Shown here: piece by piece, positions 25,424 through 33,956 of the stretch | How positions within the stretch are numbered: position 1 is the first letter of the stretch | Layout of the letters: each line of letters opens with the position of its first letter | NCBI RefSeq assembly: GCF_900104955.1 | Contig: NZ_FNSI01000002.1 | Location: 124,001 to 188,000 of the forward strand | DNA length: 64,000 bases | Source: Beijerinckia sp. 28-YEA-48 | GTDB taxonomy: Bacteria > Pseudomonadota > Alphaproteobacteria > Rhizobiales > Beijerinckiaceae | Reading direction: 5' to 3' | Notes under the pieces: generated by a model | Databases searched by the model: none | What the model saw: only the letters and a program-made list of their open reading frames with translations | Told to the model about the DNA's origin: nothing | Made by a program: the position numbers and the translations under genes

Positions 25424-26659
25424 TTACTTAACCCAGTCGTTGGCGAGATCACGGTAGGGCTTCATCGCCATAAATTGCTTCGGCTCCCAGGTATAGAACT
25501 GCGAAATCTGGGGGAAACGGGCGATGGGTTTATTGACCAATTTTCCGTTCTGACGGGCAACCTCGAAAGCATAGATGTCGTGCACAGGACTGTTGTAGGC
25601 ATCGAACTTGAAAGGTCCGCGTGGTGAATCAAAGGCGACGTTTTTAAGCGCCTCGTTGACTGCGTTCTTGTCAGTCAGGTTGCCATTCAGTTTCTCAATC
25701 GCCATGTGAATGGCCTTGGCCGCAACATACGAGCCCTCAGCGTAGAACGTCGGCGGGCGCTTATACTTGGTTTCGTAGGATTTCACAAAAGCAGGATTGC
25801 CGGGTGTGTCGATAGCCGCGGAATAATGAGCTGCGGTGATGATACCGAGCGCGGCGTTACCTTGCTGCGCCAGAATCAAGTCGTCTGTCAGAAGACTCGT
25901 TCCGACGAGGGGAATTTTACCGCGCAATCCATATTCATCATATTGCTTGACGAATTTGATCGCTTCCGAGCCAGCGAAGACCGCCACGACGGCATCAGCT
26001 TGATCAGTCTTCATCGAAGTGAGGAACGGCGCGAAATCGGCTGCTCCGAGAGGCGGATAAAGTGTCTGCACCACTTTGCCGCCGGCCTCCACATAGGTCC
26101 GCGCAATGCCTCCCGTCTGCTCGAAGCCCATGGCGTAGCCCGGCGCAATCATGATGATGCGCTTATAGCCTTTTTCGAACAGCCATTTGCCAAAGGGATG
26201 GCTCGCCTGGCTGCCGGAACTATTGGTGCGAAAAATGTTCGGTGCCGCCAGTTCCTGGGTGAGGCCGTCCGCGCTGGCTACAGACACGACGAGCGGCACG
26301 TTCTGCGCGACCATATAGTCGCGCAGAGCATAGGCGACGCTCGACGAGACGACGCCGCCGACGAAGTTCACTTTGTCGCTTTCAACGAGCTTCTTCGCTT
26401 TGGTCAGACCGACATCGGGCTTGGCTTGTGAGTCCTCGTAGATCAACTCTACTTTTTTCCCAGCGGCTTGGTTCTTAATCTCATCGAAATAGAGCTGGAA
26501 GCCATTGCGCACGTCCTCACCAATGACCGCGAAAGGACCGGTATTGGGTGACAGCACGCCAATGCGAACGGCGTCTTGCGCCGAGGCCTGTGAAAAGGCG
26601 CCGAGGGCGAGCGCCGACAGTGCCGCTCGATAGAGCGATGTCGTCCAATTGCGTTTCAT
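25424..26659 (-). CDS. Periplasmic substrate-binding protein of the second Liv importer
   Basis: A 411-residue LivK-like protein with a signal peptide (NWTTSLYRAALSALALGAFS, cleavage likely after ASA) and a Peripla_BP_6 fold opening with VRIGVLSPNTGPFAVIGEDV. The C-terminal half has a WEPKQFMAMKPYRDL tail. It starts at an ATG with an AAGGGA ribosome site. It is the first gene of a leftward operon, livK-livH-livM-livG-livF. The ligand is unknown, but linkage to an esterase and an amidohydrolase suggests a nitrogenous compound. Confidence 0.88.
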   Translation of the reverse strand: MKRNWTTSLYRAALSALALGAFSQASAQDAVRIGVLSPNTGPFAVIGEDVRNGFQLYFDEIKNQAAGKKVELIYEDSQAKPDVGLTKAKKLVESDKVNFVGGVVSSSVAYALRDYMVAQNVPLVVSVASADGLTQELAAPNIFRTNSSGSQASHPFGKWLFEKGYKRIIMIAPGYAMGFEQTGGIARTYVEAGGKVVQTLYPPLGAADFAPFLTSMKTDQADAVVAVFAGSEAIKFVKQYDEYGLRGKIPLVGTSLLTDDLILAQQGNAALGIITAAHYSAAIDTPGNPAFVKSYETKYKRPPTFYAEGSYVAAKAIHMAIEKLNGNLTDKNAVNEALKNVAFDSPRGPFKFDAYNSPVHDIYAFEVARQNGKLVNKPIARFPQISQFYTWEPKQFMAMKPYRDLANDWVK

Positions 26660-26970
26660 TGATGAAATCCCTTTCGCGATCGGCGCCGACGGGCAGAGGC
26701 CCCGGACCTGTTCTTCCCCGCGCCATTATTCTGGGCCGTGGCGGCTCACACGGCTTGCGTGCGAGCGCAGCCTCCGTTGCGCACCGGTGCAGGACAAAAG
26801 GCTGGCTGGGATCGCGTCACGGGGCAATACGGGATCAAACTGGGCGATTAAGCGGAGGAGTGACAAACTCAGCCAACGTGCCACTCGATAGGGTGCGGCC
26901 GAAAAACGAGTGTTGACTGAAGGTTATCGCGAATTCGGATATCCCCGGATAAACAAAGGATAGATCTCAT
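26660..26970. other. Upstream region of the second liv operon
   Basis: About 310 bases between the binding-protein start and the tRNA-like relic. It should contain the promoter of the leftward liv operon, but no clear -35/-10 pair or palindrome could be assigned by eye. No coding sequence was recognised. Confidence 0.4.
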
Positions 26971-27018
26971 GAACTACGAATCTGGGGGTCAGAGGTTCGA
27001 ATCCTTTCGGGCGCCCCA
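26971..27018 (+). pseudogene. tRNA-Arg(ACG)-like 3' relic, possible attachment site
   Basis: The segment from the anticodon loop onward (CTACGAATCTGGGGG, then AGAGG-TTCGAAT-CCTTT, then CGGGCGC and a terminal CCA at 27016-27018) matches the 3' half of alphaproteobacterial tRNA-Arg(ACG) closely. Upstream, a GGATAGA like that of the D-arm is kept at about the right place, but the 5' acceptor strand and D-stem do not pair, so it is not a functional tRNA. Conserved 3' tRNA ends are classical attachment sites of integrative elements. No integrase is visible nearby. Confidence 0.6.
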
Positions 27019-27073
27019 GCTTGGATGACCGTGTCAGCTGAGAACGAATGTCAGGGTGTATGTCCGACACCGG

Positions 27074-27835
27074 CTAGATCATCACCGCACCGCCCGCCAC
27101 GTCGAGGACGACGCCGGTGATCCAGCCGGCGGCGTCCGAAGTCAGATAGAGTATAGCGTGGGCCACATCCTCGGGTGTTCCCAGGCGCTGAATGGGATGT
27201 TCGGCACGCAGCTGCTCCTGCTGTGCCTGCGGTATCCGCTCCAGATTGCGCTCGGTCAGGATCGTCTCGGGGGCGACGCAGTTCACGCGAATGCCATACG
27301 GCCCGGCCTGAGCCGCGACATCTTGGGTCAAAATCACAATGCCCGCCTTCGCCACTGCATAGGGGATGGGCGCGCGGGGGTGCGGTTTGCGCGCGGCAGC
27401 CGACGAGACTGTTACGATGGCGCCGCGCTTTCGCGCCTTCATGCTCGGCAGGAAGCACTTCAGGGTCAGGAAGGTGGCTGTGAGGTTTCCCTCGACAGAA
27501 GCGCGCCACCCGTCCTCAGGGATATCTTCGATCATTGCAGGCGGGGTGAAGCTGCCGCCTGCGTTCGCCACTAAGATGTCGACCGGCCCGAGCTCGCGCT
27601 CGATACGCAGCCGCATGGTCTCGATCGCGCGGAAGTCGGTGACATCGCCTGCAACTTCTATCGCCTGTCCGCCTAAATCGTGGATATCGCGCCGCACCGC
27701 CTCGAGTGCTTCGGTATCGCGCCCATGCAACGCCACCAGCGCGCCTTCGCTGGCAAACAGCCTAGCCACGGCAGCCCCGATGCCACGCGAGCTGCCAGTT
27801 ACAAGTGCGACGCGGCCCTTAAGAGCTTCAGACAT
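27074..27835 (-). CDS. Short-chain dehydrogenase/reductase (SDR)
   Basis: About 253 residues. Rossmann motif TGSSRGIGAAVAR near the N-terminus, NAG motif (LVANAGG), catalytic serine in VTVSSAA, and YxxxK in YAVAKAG. The classical SDR C-terminus follows (PEDVAHAILYLTSDAAGWITGVVLDVAGG). The open frame extends to 28018, but ATG 27835 starts exactly at the fold and overlaps the upstream membrane gene by 8 bases, so it is preferred. It reduces or oxidises a keto/hydroxy compound with NAD(P). It is co-transcribed with the small membrane gene and divergent from tetR, which probably represses both. Confidence 0.88.
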   Translation of the reverse strand: MSEALKGRVALVTGSSRGIGAAVARLFASEGALVALHGRDTEALEAVRRDIHDLGGQAIEVAGDVTDFRAIETMRLRIERELGPVDILVANAGGSFTPPAMIEDIPEDGWRASVEGNLTATFLTLKCFLPSMKARKRGAIVTVSSAAARKPHPRAPIPYAVAKAGIVILTQDVAAQAGPYGIRVNCVAPETILTERNLERIPQAQQEQLRAEHPIQRLGTPEDVAHAILYLTSDAAGWITGVVLDVAGGAVMI

Positions 27836-28235
27836 AGCGAGACACTGCCATGCACACGACAGCCACGGCCAGCAGCCCTGCAGCAACGCGCTGGGCGATC
27901 GCGATCCTGCCGCGCGACGCCGCCGCGTCAGCCTCGGATGCGGCGGTCCGCAATCGCCAGACCGCCGGCAGCGAAAGCGCCTGCAGACCGGCTGCCACGA
28001 TGGCACAACCTGCGCCAACGGCTAGTACGCGTTCCATGGTTCCGGAGCCATCGAGATGCAGCACGACCCACAAGGCTACACCGGCGATTACGGTCACCGC
28101 CGCTGCTCCCATCTGGGGAATGGCCAGCTGTTCCGCGCCGGCGCCGGCGGTTCGCGCCAGCATAAAGGTTGTACCGGCCCAGAACACTGCCGGTAGCACA
28201 TGCAGCACTGCCACGATCATCAGGGTCACTTGCAT
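27828..28235 (-). CDS. Small four-helix membrane protein
   Basis: A 135-residue hydrophobic protein with about four membrane segments (LMIVAVLHVLPAVFWAGTTF; MGAAAVTVIAGVALWVVLHL; VLAVGAGCAIVAAGL; RVAAGLLAVAVVCMAV). Histidines in the first two helices recall CopD/DUF2269-type proteins, but no firm family is assigned. An upstream extension to 28433 exists; ATG 28235 begins at the first helix and is preferred. Its stop overlaps the SDR start by 8 bases. It shares the divergent promoter region with tetR. Confidence 0.65.
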   Translation of the reverse strand: MQVTLMIVAVLHVLPAVFWAGTTFMLARTAGAGAEQLAIPQMGAAAVTVIAGVALWVVLHLDGSGTMERVLAVGAGCAIVAAGLQALSLPAVWRLRTAASEADAAASRGRIAIAQRVAAGLLAVAVVCMAVSRYV

Positions 28236-28299
28236 CAAAGCCTCGCTTGGTAGATAATTGACTTTACAATATGTATACTTAAATGAGGCACAAGACAAT

Positions 28300-28914
28300 A
28301 TGACCCTGCGCCCGTACCGGAGCCGCGTTCGCGCCGAGGCCGCCGAACAGACACGACTGCGCATCACTGCGGCTGCAGCGGAGGTACTTCGCGCCCGGGG
28401 CGCCGGCGGCTTTTCGCTGGAGTCCGTCGCCAAGGAGGCGAGCGTGACGCGGCTGACCGTCTACAACCAGTTTGGCTCCCGCCGCGCCCTGCTAGAAGCT
28501 GTCTTCGACGATCGCGCCGCCAATGGCGGGCTGCATCGGCTGCGCGATGTCATGGCCGACCCCGATCCGCGGGCGGCGCTGCGTAGGCTGGTCGACGTTT
28601 TCTGTGGCTTCTGGAGTTTCGATCAGGCATCGCTCGGCGGCTTGCACGCAGCGACCTTGGGCGACGCCGAATTCGAAGTCAGCCTTCGTCAGCGCAACGA
28701 ACGCCGCCGCAAGGCCATCTCGGTGCTGGTCGGCCGTCTCGCAGCGCGGGGCGACCTCGCCGAGGCGACGACCAAGGATCTGACGGATTTGCTGTTCGTC
28801 ATGACCAGTTTTCAAACCTACGCGGAGTTGGCTGTCGATCGGACACCGGACGTCATCTGCACGCTCATCTGGCGGACGGTCGAGGACGCAGTCCGGCGCG
28901 CAGCCGAAAACTAA
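28300..28914 (+). CDS. TetR-family transcriptional regulator
   Basis: About 204 residues with an N-terminal helix-turn-helix (GGFSLESVAKEASVTRLTVY) and a following FGSRRALLEAVF stretch, typical of TetR repressors, then a ligand-binding helical domain. ATG 28300 has a GAGG site 12 bases upstream; an in-frame ATG at 28258 would add 14 residues. It is divergent from the membrane-SDR pair, and the A+T-rich gap (28236-28299, with GTATAC near its centre) is the likely operator and promoter. Confidence 0.87.
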   Translation: MTLRPYRSRVRAEAAEQTRLRITAAAAEVLRARGAGGFSLESVAKEASVTRLTVYNQFGSRRALLEAVFDDRAANGGLHRLRDVMADPDPRAALRRLVDVFCGFWSFDQASLGGLHAATLGDAEFEVSLRQRNERRRKAISVLVGRLAARGDLAEATTKDLTDLLFVMTSFQTYAELAVDRTPDVICTLIWRTVEDAVRRAAEN

Positions 28915-29150
28915 GCTCAGGACCTGTAGCTATTCGGCGTGGCGCGTCAACATCACGTGGCACGGCCGCGCCTTGCTTATGCTGTTCCTGTTCTCCGACG
29001 TTACGGAGGACGACGCATCAGCGTCTGCGCCGCCCATCCGATCTTCGCGGCGACCGACATAATCGCGACCTATCGGGATGAGTGCTCGTGTGCGTGATCG
29101 AGGACCGGCCGAAATCGCACGGCTGCGAACTTCCGGCATTTGCTCATGAT
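28915..29150. other. Region between tetR and the EF-G paralogue, no gene recognised
   Basis: The first part of a 424-base gap without a convincing gene. Small frames on both strands translate to improbable sequences. The second part of the gap carries the two hairpins listed separately. Confidence 0.4.
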
Positions 29151-29212
29151 GGCTCCAACGTCTCAGGCGTTGGAGCCTCCGGTAAACCTGGGGCGGTTCA
29201 TATTGCCCCGGG
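29151..29212 (+). promoter_or_regulatory. Two consecutive stem-loops in the leader of the EF-G paralogue
   Basis: First stem: GGCTCCAACG (29151-29160) pairs perfectly with 29168-29177 around a 7-base loop. Second stem: CCTGGGGC (29187-29194) pairs with GCCCCGGG (29205-29212) around a 10-base loop, with one G-T pair. Neither is followed by a T-run. They lie 127-188 bases upstream of the EF-G-like start, so they could form a structured 5' leader or an end signal for tetR transcription. Confidence 0.5.
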
Positions 29213-29338
29213 TGTTGGGTTTCTGGCGTGAATGTCCTGACTGCGGCCGGATTTACCATCCCCATGGGCCCGGACTTGTGGCATGCTTCTCATTGGTACT
29301 TCACTCAGAGAGGGCCGTGTTCAGACAGGAGGCTGAAG

Positions 29339-31390
29339 ATGGGACATGATGATGTAAGAAGTCCACGCGGTCCCCGGTGCATCGCACTGGTGGGCCCGTT
29401 CCAAAGTGGTAAAACCACGTTACTCGAAGCTATCCTGTGCCGAACCGGAGCGATTCCTAAAGCAGGCGCAGTCGAGGCAAGAAACACCGTTGGGGATTCG
29501 TCTCCAGAGGCGCGCCTGCATCAGATGAGTGTGGGCCTGACGATGGCAACCGCCACTTTCATGGGCGACAGCTTCACGTTCATCGATTGTCCTGGGTCGG
29601 TGGAATTCGCACACGAGATGCGCGCGGTTCTGCCCGCGGTCGATGCTGCGGTGGTTGTGTGCGAGGCCGACGAACGCAAGCTACCACAGTTGCAACTCTT
29701 GCTCCGCGAACTGGAAAACCTTGGCATCCCGCGTTTCCTGTTTCTCAACAAGATTGACAAGGCCAACAAGCGGATCCGCGAAACGCTGGCGATGCTGCAG
29801 CCAGCGTCGCGCACGCCGCTTGTACTGCGGCAGATTCCGATCTGGAAGGGAGACATCATCTCTGGCTTTGTCGATCTCGCGCTCGAGCGCGCTTTCGTCT
29901 ATCGCGAACATATGCCCTCCGAGGTGATTGGTCTTGAGCCGGGTGATCTCGACCGAGAGAAGGATGCCCGTCTCATCATGCTGGAGAAGCTAGCAGACCA
30001 CGACGACAGGCTGCTGGAGCAACTGCTGGAAGATATTCCGCCGCCACGCGACGCGGTGTTCGACGAACTCGCCAGCGAATTGCGGCAAGGACAAATCTGT
30101 CCGGTGCTGCTCGGCTCCGCCGCGCGCGAGAACGGGATACTGCGGCTGATGAAGGCGCTACGCCACGAAGTGCCCGGCGTGGCCAACACCGCGCGGCGTC
30201 TTGGTGTGTCCGACGAGAAGACGGGGCTGGCCTACATCATGAAAACCACGCACCTTCAGCACGGCGGCAAACTGTCGCTCACGCGCGTCTTGCGCGGCCA
30301 GTTCACCGACGGTGATGCCGTTATGTCATCCGGTGGGAAGACGGGGCGTGTCTCCGGCATTTTTGCAACGAACAGCGGCACCGACGGCAAGCGCAGCTCC
30401 GCTGCGGCGGGTGATACGGTGACGCTCGGCAAGCTTGAAACGGTGGAGACTTGCGAGACACTGACCACCGGCAAGACCCCACCTGCTGCCCTTGCCAATG
30501 TCGTGCCCGCTCCGCCGGTGCTGGCGATTGCCATCATTGCAAATGACCGCAAAGACGACGTCAAGCTCGGACAAGCATTGACGCGCCTGACCGACGAAGA
30601 TCCCTCGCTCAGTGTGGTCCACAATTCGATCACACATCAGATGGTGCTGTGGGGGCATGGCGAAATGCATCTACGCGTTGCGATGGAGCGGTTGCAGGAT
30701 CGTTTCGGTATCAGCGTGAAGCAGCATGCGCCGCCGGTCGGCTATCAGGAGACCATCCGCAAGCCAACCACACAGCGCGGACGGCATAAGAAGCAATCAG
30801 GCGGCCACGGTCAGTTCGGCGATGTGGTGTTGGACATCAAGCCGCTGGCGCGCGGCTCAGGCACAGTGTTTCGTGAGACCATCGTCGGCGGCGCGGTGCC
30901 GAAGAACTACATCGGCGCAGTCGAGCAGGGGGTCGGCGACGGGTTGATGCACGGTCCGCTCGGTTTTCCTGTCGTCGATGTGGAGGTGACGCTGACCGAC
31001 GGCTCCTATCACAGCGTCGATTCGTCCGATCAGGCGTTCCGCACCGCCGCCCGCATCGGCGTCACAGAGGCACTCCCGCATTGTACGCCGGTGCTGCTCG
31101 AACCCATCCATGTCGTGGAGATCGTATGCCCGAGCGATGCCGTCGCGAAGGTCAACTCGATCATATCTGGCCGACGCGGCCAGATACTCAGCTTCGGTAC
31201 TCGCGAGGGATGGCTGGGCTGGGATGTGGTGCGAGCGACGATGCCGGAAGCGTTGATCGGTGATCTGATCGTGGAACTGCGCTCGGCCACGGCCGGCGTC
31301 GGCGGTTTTACCCGCCAGTTCGGCCATATGGCGGAGGTGACCGGTCAGGCGGCAGGCCAAATCATCGCCAGCCATCGTCCAGCGGCTTAG
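29339..31390 (+). CDS. Elongation factor G-like GTPase (paralogue)
   Basis: About 683 residues with the EF-G domain order. P-loop GPFQSGKT (19-26), G3 DCPGSVEF (83-90) and G4 NKID (137-140), then domains II-V including the domain IV segment GRHKKQSGGHGQFGDV. In canonical EF-G the G3 motif is DTPGHVDF; here the catalytic histidine is replaced by Ser87, as in a known group of alphaproteobacterial EF-G-like proteins. ATG 29339 has an AGGAGG site; the frame upstream to 29228 lacks one. It is a plasmid-borne factor, possibly for stressed or antibiotic-blocked ribosomes; its role is inferred only. No drug-resistance partner is seen. Confidence 0.88.
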   Translation: MGHDDVRSPRGPRCIALVGPFQSGKTTLLEAILCRTGAIPKAGAVEARNTVGDSSPEARLHQMSVGLTMATATFMGDSFTFIDCPGSVEFAHEMRAVLPAVDAAVVVCEADERKLPQLQLLLRELENLGIPRFLFLNKIDKANKRIRETLAMLQPASRTPLVLRQIPIWKGDIISGFVDLALERAFVYREHMPSEVIGLEPGDLDREKDARLIMLEKLADHDDRLLEQLLEDIPPPRDAVFDELASELRQGQICPVLLGSAARENGILRLMKALRHEVPGVANTARRLGVSDEKTGLAYIMKTTHLQHGGKLSLTRVLRGQFTDGDAVMSSGGKTGRVSGIFATNSGTDGKRSSAAAGDTVTLGKLETVETCETLTTGKTPPAALANVVPAPPVLAIAIIANDRKDDVKLGQALTRLTDEDPSLSVVHNSITHQMVLWGHGEMHLRVAMERLQDRFGISVKQHAPPVGYQETIRKPTTQRGRHKKQSGGHGQFGDVVLDIKPLARGSGTVFRETIVGGAVPKNYIGAVEQGVGDGLMHGPLGFPVVDVEVTLTDGSYHSVDSSDQAFRTAARIGVTEALPHCTPVLLEPIHVVEIVCPSDAVAKVNSIISGRRGQILSFGTREGWLGWDVVRATMPEALIGDLIVELRSATAGVGGFTRQFGHMAEVTGQAAGQIIASHRPAA

Positions 31391-31612
31391 GCAGTGATCT
31401 CCTGAGTCACTTCGGTCTGAAAGGTGGTAGGCGCCCATCGGTTTCTATACGCGCTTTTGACCCACTGCTTGATCGCCGCAAGCCGGCGCGATGTGTTGTC
31501 GTCGTGCGGGGGCTCTCCATTATTCCTGGAATTGGGATGGCGACAGTCTCGCTGCCGTCTGCCGGAGAGGGCATCGTCCTGCGCGCGATCTTAAAGACCA
31601 CGACCGAGCGAA
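31391..31612. other. Intergenic region after the EF-G paralogue
   Basis: First part of a 1.1-kb gap. No convincing gene and no T-tailed hairpin were found. Small frames are present but improbable. Confidence 0.4.
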
Positions 31613-31620
31613 CGCCAAAA

Positions 31621-31693
31621 GGCGGCGGCGAAAATCGGTAAGAAAATCTGCTTCTCTGTCAGAGTACGGGTTCGCGTCCCGTCGTCCGCACCA
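31621..31693 (+). pseudogene. tRNA-Leu-like relic with encoded CCA, possible attachment site
   Basis: The 3' part is tRNA-like: T-arm ACGGG-TTCGCGT-CCCGT (31666-31682), acceptor strand CGTCCGC (31683-31689), A and CCA (31691-31693), preceded by a variable-arm-like CTCTGTCAGAG. The 5' end (GGCGAAAATCGGTAAGA) resembles a leucine tRNA D-arm, but the D and anticodon arms are shortened and no GCGGACG acceptor strand is found. The whole is too short for a leucine tRNA and is not functional. Like the Arg-like relic at 26971, it may mark an old integration junction. Confidence 0.5.
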
Positions 31694-32462
31694 CTTTCCG
31701 TTCGGCCTGTATTTGCGAGAGGCGCGGGTTCCCGCAAGCAACTGACCACGGGGCCGATGGAAGACATCGCCGCGTATGTCAACCAGGTTGTGGAGGAGGG
31801 GCGCTGGTCTCCGCGTATCGACCGGCTACCTTACTACACCGGGCCGGTGCGTGTGACGTAGCAAGGGCTGAGTGGATTCCTGGTAGCAATATATATGTCT
31901 GCAGCAACGGCGGTCTCAGCTGGATTTCGGCAAGCAATATCCTCATGCCGAGCCAGGCCCGCACCGCTCTATCTCCATGCGGCTCATCACGATCACCGTC
32001 ATCGACGGTTCCTTACATGCGATAAACTATCGGTATCGCTGTAAAGTCGCACTTCAAGATAGACCCCATCATAGAGGCGGCTCGCTTCCCATGGAGCAGG
32101 CTCGCAGCCCTGGCCAAAGAGAATGCCTTCCCTTGACTGATCCAAAATAATGCGATCGCTCATGGAATTAAATTTCGTCTCACGATCAATATGTGCGCTG
32201 CCCGCCTCCACGATAGTTGCAACATCCGAGCAAATAGACCGCTAGAACGACGATACCACATGTATACAAACTCGCACGTTGCCTTCCACTTTCCTCATTC
32301 ATAATTAGATATTAGGCGCTACGAGGTCGCACGAATCGCGACATTCAATCCATGAGTACGAACGTGATTGCCGTCGGCAAGATGGTTAAATTCGGGTCAC
32401 GATCCTAATCGTTTGCTGATGTCCGAGTTAAGGAAAAGCGGACGAGTCCGGTATTCCGTAGC
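31694..32462. other. Long gap with no recognisable gene
   Basis: Roughly 770 bases of mixed composition, becoming A+T-richer toward 32240-32350. One minus-strand frame (31999-32211, 70 codons) translates to a plausible-looking but unrecognised peptide; I could not support it as a gene. The A+T-rich part before 32460 may hold the promoter of the AraC gene. Confidence 0.4.
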
Positions 32463-32489
32463 ATGGATGACATCTTGTGGAGGCTATGG

Positions 32490-33479
32490 ATGCTGGGGGC
32501 CCCGAGCTGGTACGCACGGAAATACAACTCAGTCGTGGCCCGCACCCGTGAGTCCGATCCCGACGCGGAATTCCATGTCCGACAGATCGGTGCGCAACGC
32601 CACACATCGCGACTGGCGACCATCGACTATGGCGATGCGTTCGTCCTCGACCTGCGAGACAAAGGTGGCATCGCGATGTCGGGAGCGATCAATGACAATG
32701 CCCTGACAGCAGTGTTCCTTTGGGGCGAAGGTACCAACTTCAACGGGGAACGGAGTGAAATACCAAGGTTGCGGATCCTCGGTCCGAGAACGGAATTCAA
32801 CCTTGAGATGCCCGGCAGCTATCGCCTCATGCGGGTCGGTCTGCGCGACTCCGCACTCGATTCGTTGCGTGCAGCATCTGCTTCAAACCCAAATCGACGA
32901 AGCTGGCTGTTGCCCGGGGTGCACGAGCAGCGTTTCGCCCCAGGAGCCGAACTAGAACTTCAGCAGAAGCTGCTACGGACTGTCCGTTTTGCAGAACTTG
33001 CAGCGCGACGCAGCTGCGACCTTGGTCCCAGCTTGGCGGTTGCAGCGAGCGAGGCGGGCGCCGCGCTCGCGCGGATGCTCTCGGGGACGGAGGTACCGTC
33101 CGCCCGTAGCTTCGGCTCCCGTGATCGGCGCAATATTGTTGATGCCACGCTCGCGATCCTCGAAACGAAGCCGCGGAGTCCGGTTTCGGTCAGTGCCATC
33201 TGCGACGTACTGGGTGTCGGTGAGCGAACCTTGGAGCGCGCTTTCCAAGAACATCTGGGACTAAACCTTCGCGCCTATGAGCGGGAGCGACGGTTACGGG
33301 CCGCACACGGCCTCATCCTAACGGAGGGCAATCGTCTCTCGATCACTGATATCGCCATGAGCTTTAGCTTCTGGCACCTCGGGCGTTTCGCCGGTGCCTA
33401 TGCGGCGCTCTTTGGATGCTCGCCCAGCGAGACGCGGCGACGTATTTGGGGAGACGCGGATGATCCGATCTTCAATTGA
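32490..33479 (+). CDS. AraC-family transcriptional regulator
   Basis: About 329 residues: an N-terminal sensor domain (about 20-190), then a C-terminal AraC DNA-binding domain with two helix-turn-helix units (VSVSAICDVLGVGERTLERAF and LSITDIAMSFSFWHLGRFAGAY) and the closing FGCSPSETRRR. ATG 32490 is preferred because GGAGG lies 6 bases upstream; the longest frame starts at 32463. No target gene lies immediately downstream, since 480 bases of non-coding DNA follow. It is not closely similar to the tandem pair that follows. Confidence 0.83.
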   Translation: MLGAPSWYARKYNSVVARTRESDPDAEFHVRQIGAQRHTSRLATIDYGDAFVLDLRDKGGIAMSGAINDNALTAVFLWGEGTNFNGERSEIPRLRILGPRTEFNLEMPGSYRLMRVGLRDSALDSLRAASASNPNRRSWLLPGVHEQRFAPGAELELQQKLLRTVRFAELAARRSCDLGPSLAVAASEAGAALARMLSGTEVPSARSFGSRDRRNIVDATLAILETKPRSPVSVSAICDVLGVGERTLERAFQEHLGLNLRAYERERRLRAAHGLILTEGNRLSITDIAMSFSFWHLGRFAGAYAALFGCSPSETRRRIWGDADDPIFN

Positions 33480-33956
33480 GGGAGAGCAGGTCGCCAGCTC
33501 TCGGAAGCGGAACAAGGACCCTGGTCGAACGGTTAGTTTCTGCCCTGTCATTCAGTTGGATCGTGCATACTTCCCTTTAGACATCATCGCATACCCCATC
33601 TCGGAATGAGCTGGCGTTGTAGACCCAATCAGGTTCGGAACGTTCCAGAGAAGCTCTGCACTAAACGCGACGCCGGTTCCGACCGAAGGACAGTTGCCGG
33701 AGAAATGCAACCCGGCCGAAGAAACTCATTCGACACCCGAACCTTTAGAAACGTAAGATAAAAACTCCCCCGCCCGGACCAAGAACCGGCGGGCCCTACA
33801 CGGTACAGACGACACTCCCACAGCCACTTAATATGCCATCCAGGCGCGCGCCCGCTCCTTGCGCGTTAGGCAGTGTCGTGTCGGAAAGTGGATAGAGATT
33901 AGTCGGCTTCAGGCCTCTGATAGCCGCGATCTGATTGCCCCTATTTCGGAATTATT
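33480..33956. other. Gap before the tandem AraC pair, no gene recognised
   Basis: About 480 bases. Short frames are present on both strands but none has a plausible translation with a ribosome site. Promoter elements for the TTG-started gene at 33957 could not be assigned. Confidence 0.35.

Noticed and set aside
26971..27018. An intact tRNA-Arg gene
   Set aside because: The 5' acceptor strand and D-stem do not pair with the preserved 3' half.
31999..32211. A 70-codon frame on the minus strand in the gap before the AraC gene
   Set aside because: Its translation matches no family I know, it lacks a clear ribosome site and nothing nearby supports it.
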